64,000 nt of DNA from Hirudo medicinalis. Lineage: Eukaryota > Annelida > Clitellata > Hirudinida > Hirudinidae. The notes below the pieces were generated by a model. The model searched no databases and was not told the DNA's origin. It saw only the letters and a program-made list of their open reading frames with translations. Positions 1 through 12,091 of this stretch are shown one piece after another. The position numbers and the translations under genes were made by a program. The stretch's first letter is position 1, and each line of letters opens with the position of its first letter. Location of the stretch: contig MPNW01000014.1 of the NCBI GenBank assembly GCA_011800805.1, positions 360,158-424,157 of the forward strand, given 5' to 3'.

Positions 1-544
1 AATTAGCATAGCCTCAGAACTGCAGCTATTGTTATATATATATTTTACCGAATACTGTAGAACCAAGTGATTTTATTAGCTTCAATCCAGACAATTAAAT
101 TATAACCAATAATAAAAACATCGATGCGGCAATTAACGCATTTTTCAGAGTGAAATCGAAGCAACTTGGAGATAAAAAAGTTTCAGTTGGATACATTTAC
201 AACTTCTATGAACAATTCCTAAGATACATTGATCCAATAACCTACACTTCGATGGGTTTGCAAGTTGATTGCAATTTGATTTAATAATTTCGTTTACCAA
301 TTTTTTTTTATGCAGCCATGTTTGGCTTCGACTTGCAAATTTCATCTCAAATTACCTTTGTAACACTATTGAGTGACTTCCAAATCCGACACCAGTATCG
401 CATGAAGCAAGTTTCTAAATCGATCGAACATTTCAAATACTCCATCCTGGTCTCAGTTTATCTCATGTTGGAGTTTGGTACTGAGGTAGGCGTAAACTAC
501 ACAAGGTGCAACTTTATTTTCATTGCCTCATTAATATTAACTAG

Positions 545-1118
545 GCATCGAAGGATTACCTGTGCACCAAAAACCTTCCCGTCCTCGCTGCACTCATGGT
601 AGCGTATTTCGTCATTGGAGACTTAATCGACCTTGTGGAGGTGAGTTTCTGGTCTTACTCAAAACTTTAACACCACAACTTTTTAATTTCCTGTTACCAT
701 AAACAAAAATCTTATTTTAAAATAATAAATTCAAAGTCAGCAAAACCGTCCAAAGTAAAACACGTCACAAACTAACTTCAACAGCAAATATACCACTCCT
801 TCTTTATGTGTCTCTGCACAGACTTTGGATGCAACATAACATCAGATGAGAACAATTTTACCAGAAGAAATCTCATGAAGGTAAATAATGTTCGTTATTA
901 ACAGCTATAGATGTTTAAGCATCAGAATCAAAGTACCATTGCTACAAGTCACATTAGTTTATCTTCGCATCCACTTATATCAATTTCCCCTCAAATGTAT
1001 TAACACCTGGTTGCGTGGTAGATGAATCCACCAGATTTGAATTTTTAATTGTATGCTATTTCAGTACTACTTGTATCACATCGATGAAGAAGAAGCAAAT
1101 GATAAGCTTGTTGATTAG
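545..1118 (+). CDS. C-terminal exons of a choline transporter-like (SLC44 family) protein, partial
   Basis: Three phase-0 exons (545-640, 785-880, 1065-1118) join with good AG and GT borders and end in a TAG stop. Their translation has a hydrophobic segment (VAYFVIGDLIDLVE), then a segment with FFMCLCTDF, and ends FTRRNLMKYY plus an acidic tail. In the SLC44 family the C-terminus likewise has a last membrane helix, an LFLCF-x-x-D motif, a short polar loop and a (F/Y)M-x-K-x-LM-x(2) end. These are multi-pass choline or ethanolamine transporters of the plasma membrane and organelles. The rest of the gene would lie left of the window. A possible preceding exon (about 316-485, also phase 0) reads MFGFDLQ at its start but I could not match it to the family. 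The family call rests on about 80 residues and is tentative. Confidence 0.5.
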
Positions 1119-1434
1119 ATGTAATTTGTTATAAAGAAAAACACCAAGAATTTAAATATTTTTCTGACTCATAACTTCATGAGGTTATAAAATGTCATGA
1201 GGTCCTTATCATGAGTCAAATGAATGAGAATGACATGGTGACAAACATCATCATCATAGGCCTGACTTCTCCTTCTCATCAAATTGAATGACGTTCAATT
1301 CATGGTCAGGTGTTGACATGAACAAGTTGACATCTGGTTGATATAACATTCTAAATTTAAAACCAAATATTTGATAATTATTAGTTAATTACTTTACAAA
1401 TTTTTAATAAGTGACAAAAATAGTTTCATCAAAA
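1119..1434. other. gene-free spacer between tail-to-tail genes
   Basis: AT-rich sequence between the stop of the choline-transporter-like gene and the stop of BAP18. It has short direct echoes of tcatgag and gttgacat but no reading frame, RNA gene or repeat family that I can support. Both polyadenylation regions should lie here. Confidence 0.5.
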
Positions 1435-2085
1435 TTAATATAGAGACAATTTATATTGAAGCAAATAAAACAAACCATTTGTGACAACCTCCTCGCTCTG
1501 ATCAACTATGTCTTCCATAATGCTTGTACTCACTTGATATGAAGTTGATTCTGTGTGAGCTTGGTTAACTCTTGGAAGGCTACGCTGCTTGTACACATCC
1601 TGTATCAGTTGATTTTCTATTTGCTTACTGCAATAAGAACGATTTACTGGAATAAAAGGTTCTGAAAGTCCAACCTAAAAAGAGTAACAACTGACATTGC
1701 ACGGCTCTCAATGATTGTTGCTATTGAGTTGAGTTCTGTAGAAAAATTCTTGACAGCTGATGCCAACATTTCAATCTCAACAGCTGTCCACTTCCCTCTG
1801 AAGTCAAATAGAAAATTAAAGAGTGTCTAATTTCACTTTAAAACCCACAACAATCATATTTATTTTCAAAGAATCACCGCTCCTAACAAAATTAAATTTT
1901 GAAAAAGTTTTAGATTGCCTAAACGAGGCAACATACTTGGAGTCATCAAGTTTCGTCTCACACGGTAACAAATGTGTTAGCTGTCCCAGACGTGTCATGG
2001 CCTCTCCGGCAGTCATGAACAATTCCGCAACCTTAAGAAAAGTTAATAACAAAAATACTTCATTTGATAACTCGACCGGACTCAT
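1435..2085 (-). CDS. BAP18: BAP18-like chromatin complex subunit (SANT/Myb-like)
   Basis: Exons on the minus strand: 2085-2059, 2031-1964, 1797-1696 and 1627-1435 (TAA stop). The spliced N-terminus has VAELFMTAGEAMTRLGQLT, matching the start of human BAP18/C17orf49 (VGEIFSAAG..FTKLGELT). The next exon has GKWTAVEIEMLASAVKNF followed by LNSIATIIESRAIKQIENQL, the BAP18 SANT-like helix set that begins KWTETEIEML. Then come VYKQRSLP and an acidic tail. BAP18 belongs to the MLL1/WDR5 and NURF chromatin complexes and reads H3K4me3, so it should act in the nucleus. All phases agree (0, 2, 2). The first intron is only 27 nt if real; without splicing the frame stays open and adds nine hydrophobic residues. 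A GTGAGT in the last exon could be a further donor, so the C-terminus is less certain. Confidence 0.85.
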
Positions 2086-4130
2086 TATACTCTAAAAGTA
2101 AAGAAAAGAACGTGTAAAGCTATTCTAAAAACAAATTATGTATACCTTTTCCGGATTTACCATCTTTAACGTATTAATTTATGAGCACATACGAACAGAA
2201 ACACCGAGCGGATCAGGTCCATCCCATACGATAACCAAATCAACAAATATAAAAGTAAATGTCTATTGCGAATTACAGTTGAGGTAAATCACAATATATT
2301 AATAAGCAATTATAATACATTGTGATAAACAATTAAAAATTAGAATTTTTTAATACAATTACTTAATTATTAACTAAGCTCTGCAAAAATTAGTATTTAG
2401 AATTTATTTAATTGACATTTTTATTTTAAATTTAAATAAATGATACAAATTTGTTCTTATCACCAAAGCAGTAATTAAATAATGACAAATTGGTATTCAG
2501 ATGGTTTTTAGTTTTGTATTCACTTACTGCGCAGATTGCAGATTGGTAGCGTAACAGCTGCATGAATTATAACGAGTTATTTTTTTCAAACTTTTAGAAG
2601 CTTACTGAAACCTCAGAATGTTTCGTAGCTGGAGAATGAAAGTTTCCCTAACCGATTTTCCGATGGTCAAATAAGCTATTTGGCTTACTATTTGGCTATG
2701 TGTCTTGCTTGAGAAGTGGACATAAATAACACCAAGCGCTTAGGAGGGGGAGGGGGCTGAAGAAATATGATGCAATGTAGGATGCACAAATCGATAAACC
2801 CATCGCTTGTTGTGTCTCATCAAATTTGGCTGGTTGACCCAACGAATGAATTTTAAATCGCGCTAAAGCTGAAACTCAAAAACGTCAACAGCTAATTTAG
2901 GAAGGAAAAATTAAAAAGCTTGATTTTTTAATGGTGCGAAGCGAAACAGGTCCACAAACCCTCTCAGGCTCAAAAAGCGTCCGGGATTTGTGACTTTGAA
3001 AATGAAGGTCACGTCCCTTGTGAGCAGGGAGAGGATAAAATCCTCACAATGTTTATTGGATGAGTAATTGAATAACTAATGAATGAAACAAAATTATTTT
3101 GAAATAATTTTTTTCCATTCTATTCTGGTGGAAATTGTTGTGAACGGGAATAAGCAGAGGTGAAAACATTTAAGGAGCTTACAAGCGATTATTTTGGAGT
3201 TACATAATGGATAACATCTTTGAATCGCAAATGGAATTATAAAGGATTTTCGAAAATATACCACTCAGAATTAATTACTTACTATGCAACATTTTTGTAA
3301 AGTGATTATGTAGAGTAAATATGCGAACAAAATAATAATAAAATAATTATAAAACGTAGATGCACTTACTAGTGTCGAAATTTCGCATTTTAAAATATAT
3401 AAAAACCGAAAAAAAAAGAAAAAAAAACTTTTAAAAGTTTCATTTTGAAAGTTTGGCTTGATATTTTATCCGTTATGTGTTTATGTGTTCGATTATCAAG
3501 TATGTTAATTATTAAATTTCCTTGCCTCTTAGCATAAACAATCTCCTGAGACATTGGGCATACATTGGACTCGACGCAATCTTATAAGAGTGGAAGTTTT
3601 CCTAGTCGACTGCTCTGATAGATTTGCGGCATGTGAACATTTCCAATGCAACATGATCCTGCCTCTCATCCCCTTTGAGGTGTTTGTTGAACGTCACTAG
3701 TAGATGCGCACCTGTCCCTGACTAAGTCGATACGCCCGAGGAGTTTAAGATCTTCCAGTCATTTTATTCCTTCCATCCATGTTTACCCTTCTTCTTTGTA
3801 TTTCCGCTTTATTTGACCACAAGGAACTAATGACTGGCGTTGAGAATTTCTACTTCCAGTGGAAAAATCTGGACTGTATTTTGATTGGTTGCTAGAAAAG
3901 GGCGGATCGGCCAATGAAATAGCGAGACAAGGATATTAGATGGACCGAAATTAATGTTCAAAATTTTTTGATGCACTGGTTCAGTCAAGAATGGAAGAAG
4001 AAAATGACTCCCATGTTAAAGATATCTTCAGTATTTCAAGGTGCCGCTTCAGAATGTTCAAATTACTTACAAATTGTTCCTTGTAATTATTTAACATCAA
4101 ATTAAAATAAATTGAAGTGATCAGCACAAG
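2086..4130. other. intergenic stretch, promoter side of BAP18 and of the bHLH gene
   Basis: About 2 kb between divergent genes. It is AT-rich, with poly-A near 3409-3426 and no reading frame longer than chance, no recognisable exon series and no RNA gene. The upstream controls of both flanking genes should lie here, but I see no motif I can name with confidence. Confidence 0.4.
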
Positions 4131-4781
4131 TTGATGCCCTGCAGCATTGAAATGTTGGAATATGTAGCTCCATCAAAGGAAGCACGAGTCGAATGTTGCA
4201 GCTTTTTCCAAATCTCCGAGAAAGTCGATCAGTCGGATTATTTTTTCAGTGATTGCGGTTCTGCCAAACCGCTCAATTGGAAGGAACCAGAAGATGGCTG
4301 GAATGCTGCTTGTTATGCTGAGCAAGGTAATTTTTTTTCAGAGGCAAATGCAGATGTGGAATGCTACCACTTGTTGGCTACTAATGACTTTGAAGGGAAT
4401 TCTGTAGCTGCACCCCTTTGGACCTTGAATTCATTTGAAGAGAGGCAGAAAGATGAAATAATCACACAAGAGCAGATTCTTACAAACGGATTCTCCTGCA
4501 CTCCTTCAAAATCAATTCTCTCCAGAGGAAGACTTAAAGAGTCCTTGCAAAAGCATCCAAGAGGAACCAGTAGTTTCATACATAAAAGAAACGAACGTGA
4601 GAGAGAAAGGGTTCGATGCGTCAACGAAGGTTATGCAGATCTAAGGCAGAAACTCCCACTGAAGTTTAAAAATGAAAAGAAGATCAGCAAAGTAGAGACC
4701 CTTAGATACGCCATCACATACATCAAGCATCTTCAAAACCTCATCAACCAATCGGATTCTACGCAATGTGGAAGACTATAG
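4131..4781 (+). CDS. achaete-scute family bHLH transcription factor (ASCL3/4/5-like)
   Basis: Single-exon gene of 216 residues, the usual architecture of achaete-scute genes. The C-terminal quarter (about residues 150-205) holds the bHLH domain: basic region KRNERERERVRCVN, helix 1 EGYADLRQKLPL, a short loop and helix 2 KKISKVETLRYAITYIKHLQ. The NERER glutamate-arginine core contacts the E-box, and SKVETLR is the achaete-scute signature. The form RV(R/K)CVNEGYA with IKHLQ resembles the ASCL3/4/5 branch more than the neurogenic ASCL1 branch. The N-terminal 145 residues are acidic and unrecognised. The protein should bind E-boxes as a dimer with a class A bHLH protein. Two tandem ATGs open the frame (4131 and 4134), so either may start it. 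Confidence 0.9.
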   Translation: MMPCSIEMLEYVAPSKEARVECCSFFQISEKVDQSDYFFSDCGSAKPLNWKEPEDGWNAACYAEQGNFFSEANADVECYHLLATNDFEGNSVAAPLWTLNSFEERQKDEIITQEQILTNGFSCTPSKSILSRGRLKESLQKHPRGTSSFIHKRNERERERVRCVNEGYADLRQKLPLKFKNEKKISKVETLRYAITYIKHLQNLINQSDSTQCGRL

Positions 4782-6514
4782 TTAGGAAGCTTCGTCATAG
4801 ATTTTTCAACCAAATTACCGTAATATCGGTAATCATTCCATGATTTCAGATTAAAGATTGCATATGTTGCATTCTATTCATATTTCTAGGCTTATAGAAG
4901 CCGAGAATTTTTTATAATTTTAAGTTTGAGTTTTATTAATTATTATTAATTATTATTAGTTATTTGTATTAAACTAATGAAAAATGTTTGTCAAATCTTT
5001 GAATGCTTTGAATGAATTTTATTCAAGAGCTTAAGGTAAGCAACAAAGATGATTATAATATAATATAAATAACTTCAGGCATTTTTTATTGAAGTTTCAC
5101 AGGTGCATTTTAATTTAGGGTCAAAGTTTATTGACAGAAAATTTTTTTAAGTCTCCAGTCTGTATTTTTCCTAAATTCATGGATATTTTAATAATATCCA
5201 ATATCCAATAATTAACAGGAAAATAATAATGCCACATAATTAACCAGGAAAAGGAAACTTGTTAAATCCGGCAATAAGTTAATTCGAACAATTTAAAAGG
5301 AAATACTTGAAAACCATGAATTTTATTTATAATAAACTACCACCTAGAATACATAAAACTTCTGTTGTCAAACTTGTAAATCGGTCTGCTATTCAATACA
5401 AAGTAAAGTTCATCTAGAGTTAGTTGTCTGGAAAAAAAATATAACTGCTAGTTGTAAGTCATAATAAACTCTAAATTTTATAATTAAATGGATGTTATCT
5501 CATCCATATGGAAGTTTTCCCCTTTCAACATCTTCAATAAATCTTCTTTCAAATATTCGTGATGTTGTTTGTGAAAAAGCCGTGAAAGGACTGGCAAAAA
5601 ACAGTTTTGAAAAATAACAAGTAAATATTTAGTAATTATTATTTGATTATAACTATAAAACTAACTATATTCTCAACAAAGTTATAATCCATGCCGGTAC
5701 TTTAGTGGTCTGCCATTCATATATTAATGTTTGATTTATTGTTGAACATGTTGGCATATCTAAAAATCGACGACTCGTAATTTTTAGGAAATCTCTCCAT
5801 CTGACATAATGTTAAAACGTCACAATAAATTACAGGTTTTTACTCGTATAATTAACCTAAATTGACATAGTCTGACTAGTGAAGACACCTTAAGAATATC
5901 AGCAGTCCTCAAAAAAGCGGTATGCAATATATTTATCACTTGGATAAATTTCATGAAATATTCATAATACAGATATCTCTCAATTGAATCAAATCGGTTT
6001 GTCGAGCTGGGAAAGAACTAAGGCTATGACAAAAATTGTCGGAGGCCGCGGAGACGGCATCGTGCTGGATTTGGGAGATGAGAGGCCCTAATCATTTCTA
6101 TGAGCACCTGGCCTTATCCCTTCTATGACGGCTGCGACGGTCCAGTCGTTTGCCTCTGCAAGAATGTCTCTCCTGGGAGTTTGACATCTTTCGCTGAGTT
6201 GTGAGAAGCCCTCGCGCAAAAAAATAAATCTTCCGCTGATTTGTTAATTTTAATGTAATAGTTGTGCTTGGACATGCAAAATGAGAACTAACTATATAGG
6301 TGAATTCCACGAAAAACGTTACCTAGAGTCCAAACAATTATTTATTTTAGCTATTTGTGAAATTTTTCAGTCTCATTCTCTTTATTAATGTTCTAAGTGT
6401 AAAATGTAATGCTTTGAAGTTTAAATTATCATGCTTGTCCGATTTTACAGCAGACATTTCAGTAGTTCATATTTCTGTACACAAATTCAGTTTTATATGT
6501 ATTGAAGTTTTCGT

Positions 6515-6545
<31 letters not shown>

Positions 6546-6769
6546 TTTTATTTCGTTTATTTCTGAACCATATTCTGAACCAAAAAACAAAAAAGACACC
6601 CTTCATTCATGATGTATCCCAAGGGAATGTAATTCCCGTCTAGGGGATACCTGTTACAAAATTATGATGTTATTGCGAGAACTAGATAAGAATCTTTATA
6701 TAATGGGTAAGATGAGAGTAAAGATGCGAATTTTAATAATGACGAATATGTGAAAATGAAATAAATAAA
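4782..6769. other. intergenic stretch with no supported gene
   Basis: About 2 kb of AT-rich DNA following the bHLH stop; its 3' UTR should occupy the first part. The only clear structure is the TTTA microsatellite listed separately. Short frames around 6098-6310 and 6357-6566 have no family features and the second is made partly of the microsatellite. Confidence 0.4.
6514..6554. repeat. (TTTA)n microsatellite
   Basis: About ten uninterrupted copies of TTTA, ending in a slightly degenerate TTTTATTT. Confidence 0.95.
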
Positions 6770-8240
6770 TTAACTGGGACAATGCTGTGACACAACCAAG
6801 GAAAAACAGACAAAATAAATAACACAACAGATTAAGGGGTGAGGAAATGTAAGTTTCAACAATTGGATAGAAGGTATTTTTAAGAAGGAACTTAAATATG
6901 AGAAGTTGTTTACGGAGGTAAGGGATGTTGTTCTAGCAAGAATACAAGAGACCTTCACAACATATGGAGAATTTTTTGAAGGTGGTACAGGAAAATTCAG
7001 ATCTGAATTGATTGGATGATCTAAGATGTAAGAGTGGATGTCAGAAGATTTGACAAACATATTAATAAAGGACGAAGGCATCAAGTTATGTTCATAATTA
7101 AATATAAAGAGGAAAGTTTGAAATTTATTGATCTGATAAATATTCATAAATCCATTTGAAATAAAGAAGTCCTTTGAATGAGCACAGGGGTGGAGACGAA
7201 ACATAATACGGATGATTCTTTTTTGGAGAGTAGGTAAAGGGATAAGTTTAGAGGGATAGTAGGATGCCCAATAGTCCAAATCATCTTAGTCATGCAAGGG
7301 CCTTAGACGGACTTTAATCAAATAAATAAATTGCCCGATATTACAATAAGTGAGATAGAGATAGATTAAAGAGGAGTATAGCATTATAAGAATTTTTCTA
7401 TCAACAAATGGACTGACCTTTGATAAGACACCAATATTTTTTGAAATTTTGGAGGCAATATAATTAATATGTAAAGATCAGTTTAATTTATCATCGATAA
7501 TAATGCCGAGGAATTTAACAGAGGTAACATGTTTAATGTTCAAGCCGTCAATGCTAGATTGAATGCTATATGATTAATTCTTATTTTTCGAACAAAACAA
7601 AATGAAATTTGTCTTTTCGATATTTAAGGACATCTTATTGGCTCTAAACCATATGTCAACATTTGTTAATTCCTCCTTGATGTTGATAATTAAGTCGTTA
7701 AGATTTTCGCCTAAGGTAAATAAATTAGTATCATCCGCGAATAATAAGTATTTAAGCATTGACGAAGAATCATGTAAATCGTTAATGTATGTAAATGTAA
7801 TCGTAAAAGTAGTGGTCCAAGAATAGAGCCTTGAGGAACACCACAAGAAACGTCTCTACACATTGATCAAGAACCAATAAATTCTGTCAACCAAATTCTG
7901 TTTGCGACCCGCTAAATAATTGGCAAACCAATCCAAGACAGCCGCGCAAACCATAATAATAAAGTTTCGACAATAATATCAGATGATTCACGGTGTCAAA
8001 TGCCTTTGACAGATCAAGAAACACACCAATAATGAACTCACCTCGCTCCAGAGCGTCTGCGATGTTGGAATAAAGTAACAACAAAGGCATATATGTTGAG
8101 TAATTTTTTCGAAGTCCAAATTGTTTGTTGTTAAATAAGCAAAACCTTGACATAAAGTTTTCAACTCGACGATACAGGACCTTATCGAAGATTTTAGAAA
8201 TGAGTTGAAATGGGTTTAATTGAAGCATCTGTCAAATACT
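6770..8240 (-). mobile_element. decayed non-LTR retrotransposon (LINE) with reverse transcriptase domain
   Basis: Read on the minus strand, three broken frames follow the order of a LINE reverse transcriptase. 8228-7887 has KIFDKVLYRRVE, QFGLRKNYST and the catalytic-region motif FLDLSKAFDTVNH. 7846-7574 has the active-site box YLLFADDTNLF and then a MSLNIEKT segment. About 7560-7450 gives VKFLGIIIDDKLN. 7279-6770 has the C-terminal QKRIIRIMF block. Frame changes and stops separate the parts, so the copy is dead, and the endonuclease half upstream is absent, as expected for a 5'-truncated insertion. The 3' end, read as SDIHSYILDHPINSDLNF, matches the sequence near 63450 almost residue for residue, so both belong to one family. 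Jockey/CR1-like clade membership is my inference. Confidence 0.9.
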
Positions 8241-8772
8241 ACCACAACAAAGCCAAATAAGTTTTGGTTTGTTTCAGTGTGCTGTGAATTGAAGTAGTAG
8301 CATCTTCAAATTCAGTTTTGTAAAATATTTATTAATGTCCGTTGCAACGGGATCATCGTCCTAATCTAGTTTGGTACGTGATAATAGGGGTTATATAACT
8401 CTCCAAATGTAGTGTTGCATCAGTTTACATTTTTTTTACAATTTCATGACATAACTATGGTGGATTGCAACAGATATTTTAAAGTTTTGGTTTTCTCTGA
8501 GCCTTTTGGTAGGCAAATGAAATTCTATATTAAACAAGCCAATATGTTTATGCACGATGCTGCAAATGATATAACTGACGCAACATGAATGGTCAAAATT
8601 GGATGAAAATGCAGTAAATTGTCAGTAAAGTATTCCCAGTTAAGAAAAGAAACAATCCGGTCGACTTTCGAATGTGAAGAGGCTGTCAGGCAATTATTGG
8701 AAATGAGGCGCCATACTTTCATAGGTAAATGTAACCACCTTCAATTTTGTATTTTGTATTCAGTCCATCTCT

Positions 8773-8950
8773 TGAGTGCCTTATATATCCAGACGGGATG
8801 AGAAGGCACTTTTTAATCGATCTACCATTTATATTGGGCCCCTGTCCCAGGGCGCTCCCTGGCGGTGCAGGCTGGGTTGTGAACACGACAAATTACGAAT
8901 GTTGCTATCACGATGCATGCAGGAACGCAACCCATTCGGCCAACCTGCAC
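8773..8950 (-). mobile_element. SINE copy A, tRNA-derived head with hairpin tail
   Basis: On the minus strand the head (8950-8865) begins GTGCAGG and ends CCTGCAC, complementary ends like a tRNA acceptor stem. It holds TGGCCGAATGGG, close to a Pol III A box, and GTTCACAACCC at the B box position. The tail (8864-8773) ends with AAGTGCCTT..AAGGCACT, able to form a short hairpin. Nearly identical sequence occurs at 14108-14288 and 43540-43780, and the head again at 24447-24530, so this is a dispersed family. Confidence 0.8.
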
Positions 8951-10248
8951 GCCAATCGAGCCATTCTCAAAGTAGTAGCATCAGAAGTCCGGAGTATTAT
9001 GCAACTGCATATGTTCACAGATGGAGCTGGGTTCCCTCTCCTCGTGAACCTGCACAGTGATATCTCATTAGTCCTTTATTTTCTGTTCATGTTTCACAAC
9101 ATTTTCTAGAACAATATGTTACTTTTAAAACTTTTAAGATCTTTGAATCAACAGCAACAGATCCAGTTGTACCGCCAGAGTTTCCACTTGTCGTTGAGGT
9201 AGAAATATATTTTTAGATGATTATTTACAAGATTGTATTGAAGACAAGTGACAAGCCTGGCTTCTGGCCCATGAAATTCCTAGCCCCTTTGGCTGCCATT
9301 CGAATTCGAATTCCTCCCTCCCCTTATTTTGTTGACATAATTTATGTATTTGAATTCTCTTGCATATTACCATTAAAAAAATGTGTATTTTGAATCAAAC
9401 AGAAATCGTCGAAATTCTTCGGTTGCCAGCAAAGATCTGGGCATAGGCATACCTAAGGGTATCAGCCCCACGGGGCGAATCTGATAATTTGATGAACCTT
9501 TAAAGGTTTCCTTAATATTTTGTTATCCAATTTTGTCGCCCTTAATAATTTGATGTCTCACCGTCCGTTTAATTTGGCGCCCCAATCTTCTCCCCAGCCA
9601 CGCCACTTGGTCTGGGTAAAGTGTGTGGGGCGTTTTGTGTTAGTTTTATAAGTTATTAAAATTACTTATTCAATGAATTGATATAGCACCTTGATATCAT
9701 TACATATGTTCCTACAATTTTGTTTATGTTGGCTCAAAGCAGATAGTTTATTTATTTTTATTTTTGACATTTATTAGACGTCGAGTTACACCCAGGTAAA
9801 GGCAGCCGGTTAACAAATTTGTGCAGTAAAAAGCCTGAGAACACTTGGTTTGTGTTGAGTTGGTGGTTCCATTAGGTATTATTGATTATGAGTTTTGTTA
9901 TAATAATAGTTTCTATAACTTATACCAATGCACGATATACTTATACTTATGCACGATGTTCATTATTCCTATCTTAAGATTATTTTGTTTCTTAAGTTTC
10001 TAATGATTTAATGATGTTTTGTCAAGATTTGAGCATTTATTTTAGATTTTTAAATTAGGTTCAGAGCCTTTGACATAGCTTATTAGCAATTGGATAATTT
10101 CACAAGCATCTCCTGTGAAGCCCCATCCATTAATTGCCAGAATTCCTTACTGGCTACAAAATGGAAAAGCTACAAAATTTGGTTCGACAAAATTCCAATG
10201 CAAAGAAAGATTGAGAATTTACTTATCTTATATTTTGAGGGGCATTAA
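8951..10248. other. stretch without a defensible gene model
   Basis: Possible plus-strand exon pieces are seen just before and inside this stretch: about 8640-8718, reading LRKETIRSTFECEEAVRQLL, followed by a GTAAAT donor; and about 9140-9199, reading DPVVPPEFPLVVE, followed by GTAGAA. I could not link them with consistent phases or identify a family. The remainder is AT-rich and featureless. Confidence 0.3.
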
Positions 10249-10860
10249 ATGACATGTTTTGTAGATTCATCATGGGTGACATTGCAAGTAGGACTGGAGA
10301 TTACATGTTTTGTGAGGCTGGAGAAAATATATTACTTACTAAAGGATGATCGATTTGCCTCATTCGATATGGGATTTGATGATTTTTCCCGCCACATGGT
10401 TATGACCTTCCATGAACTAGAAAAGTACCGCTCTAAGTTTGATGATTATCTTTCAACATTCAAGACTAATTGGAACCTAGGTGCGGAGGCGTAGTCATTG
10501 ATAGCAAGAAGTTTGTAAGTTTTATTACTGTCACGGTAATTTATTTTATAGGTGTCCAGTATTTTTGTGATTACTTTCTTGCAGGTCCTGTTGGTACGAC
10601 CACCTGGTAACTGGAAGTGGTGGTTTCCCAAAAGGAAGCTTGAACCTCTTGATGAAATGGTGACTTTGCGCTCTGAAATGGGTGACTTTGTCTGGGTTGC
10701 TTATTTGAGATATACATTTCAGATTCTCGAGGAAACTGGACTGGATGTGTTTTTGGACAAACTTTGTTATGAATCTGAGAATGTTCTAAACTGTGATGGG
10801 AACACAATCAAAATGACTCTACTGTCTTCAGCGCATCCTCAATATAGAAATCAAACCTAA
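10249..10860 (+). CDS. unidentified coding segment (two or more exons)
   Basis: Two open segments stand out from the background. The first (within 10249-10494) encodes DDRFASFDMGFDDFSRHM followed by MTFHELEKYRSKFDDYL, soluble and helix-like. The second starts after a TTGCAG acceptor at about 10584 and encodes RPPGNWKWWFPKRKLEPLDE and then FVWVAYLRYTFQILEETG, ending in a TAA stop at 10860. The unusual NWKWWFPKRK cluster is not something low-complexity DNA gives by chance. The splice phase between the two segments does not resolve cleanly (phase 1 out, phase 0 in), so an exon may be missing or one border misread. I do not recognise the family and assign no function. Confidence 0.4.
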
Positions 10861-12091
10861 ATCAGAGAAGGAGATAGGGGTTTGTTTTCATATTTACTTA
10901 AATATGTTTAAACCATATTGCTTAGGAAAATCAAAGGCACAGTATGTAAGATGAGTGATGCAGACGATGTCGCAAAGAACCACTGGAGGGATGGACAACT
11001 GTTATACATGTGAATATTCAGAATCAGCAATTAGAATAATTTTTCCATGATTGATATTCTAGAAATCAAACTTTTTCCTATTATTAAGTATCACTGAATT
11101 GGTTTTATACTCTAGTTTTGTTTGGAACATCTAATACAACATTCTGCTTGACAAATCACCTTAGTCTAACAAAAAAAGTTAATTTTCATATCAATCTAAA
11201 TAAAAAGAGGTGATCAACCCAAGGACTGCTTGAAATTGTGTACTGCTTGTTCATGTAGGCAGTTAGGTGTGACTCAAGTTTTTGATCTGTCATTCTATGC
11301 AACAGTTCTCTTGGCATTTCTAACTTTGTGAGCATCAAGATTGAAGCCTTGAGTATTCAAGTACTTTTAATGATTAAAGTCTGCCAACCTAAAAGTAAAG
11401 GTAACAGGAGTGAGAAAGACAGTAGGCAAAACACCTTTTCTGTGTTGTTGCATGAGGTATCTTTGACTCAAAGTCTTCACAAGGATTGCAGAGTGTTATT
11501 TGCCATCAAACTTTTATTTCTACTTTACCTCTGTGATGGTGTCACACCCACCCCTCCCCTTCTAGCTACTCCACAAGTTTAGGATTAGTAAAGGTAAATA
11601 ATAACTTGTTGTTAATAGATTGTTTGTTATGGTGAGGCATCACAAATTCTAGAAATGGAAAGACTAGGCACATGTCACTTTGTGCCAAAAGAAACATGGC
11701 CAGAGCAACCTGCAACAATAATACTTATAGCAGTCAGTTACACCAAAGTGTTACCAAAAATTGCTCCCAAAATCTGCAACTAGACAAATGTCAATGCTTC
11801 AAAACTGTTTATGTCCTCAAATGACCCTGAAGGACTAAAAAAAACATTTAAAAAAAAAACCCAAATAAATCACTCGTTGTAACGTCTTGTTTCTATACCC
11901 CTGTATTGTGCCATCATCCCCATGAAAATGTGCTTGACTTACATCACAAAATGAATCTTAATCTTGGAAAACATAACTTATAACTTGTCATCCAACAGGT
12001 CCCATGCTCTCAATGGATGTGAATTAAGTTAGTTCAAAGCCAAAGCATGATTTTTGTTTAAAAAAACAAAACCAATGTAAAGAGTAGTACT
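10861..12091. other. spacer between convergent genes
   Basis: Holds the 3' flank of the unidentified plus-strand gene and of RNF10. The frame 11328-11582 is open but has no domain-like composition or neighbouring exons. No repeat family or RNA gene is seen. Confidence 0.4.

Noticed and set aside
1823..2095. Plus-strand frame of 90 codons
   Set aside because: It is the reverse shadow of the first BAP18 exons.
6098..6310. Minus-strand 70-codon frame
   Set aside because: No family features, no matching exons, composition as expected by chance.
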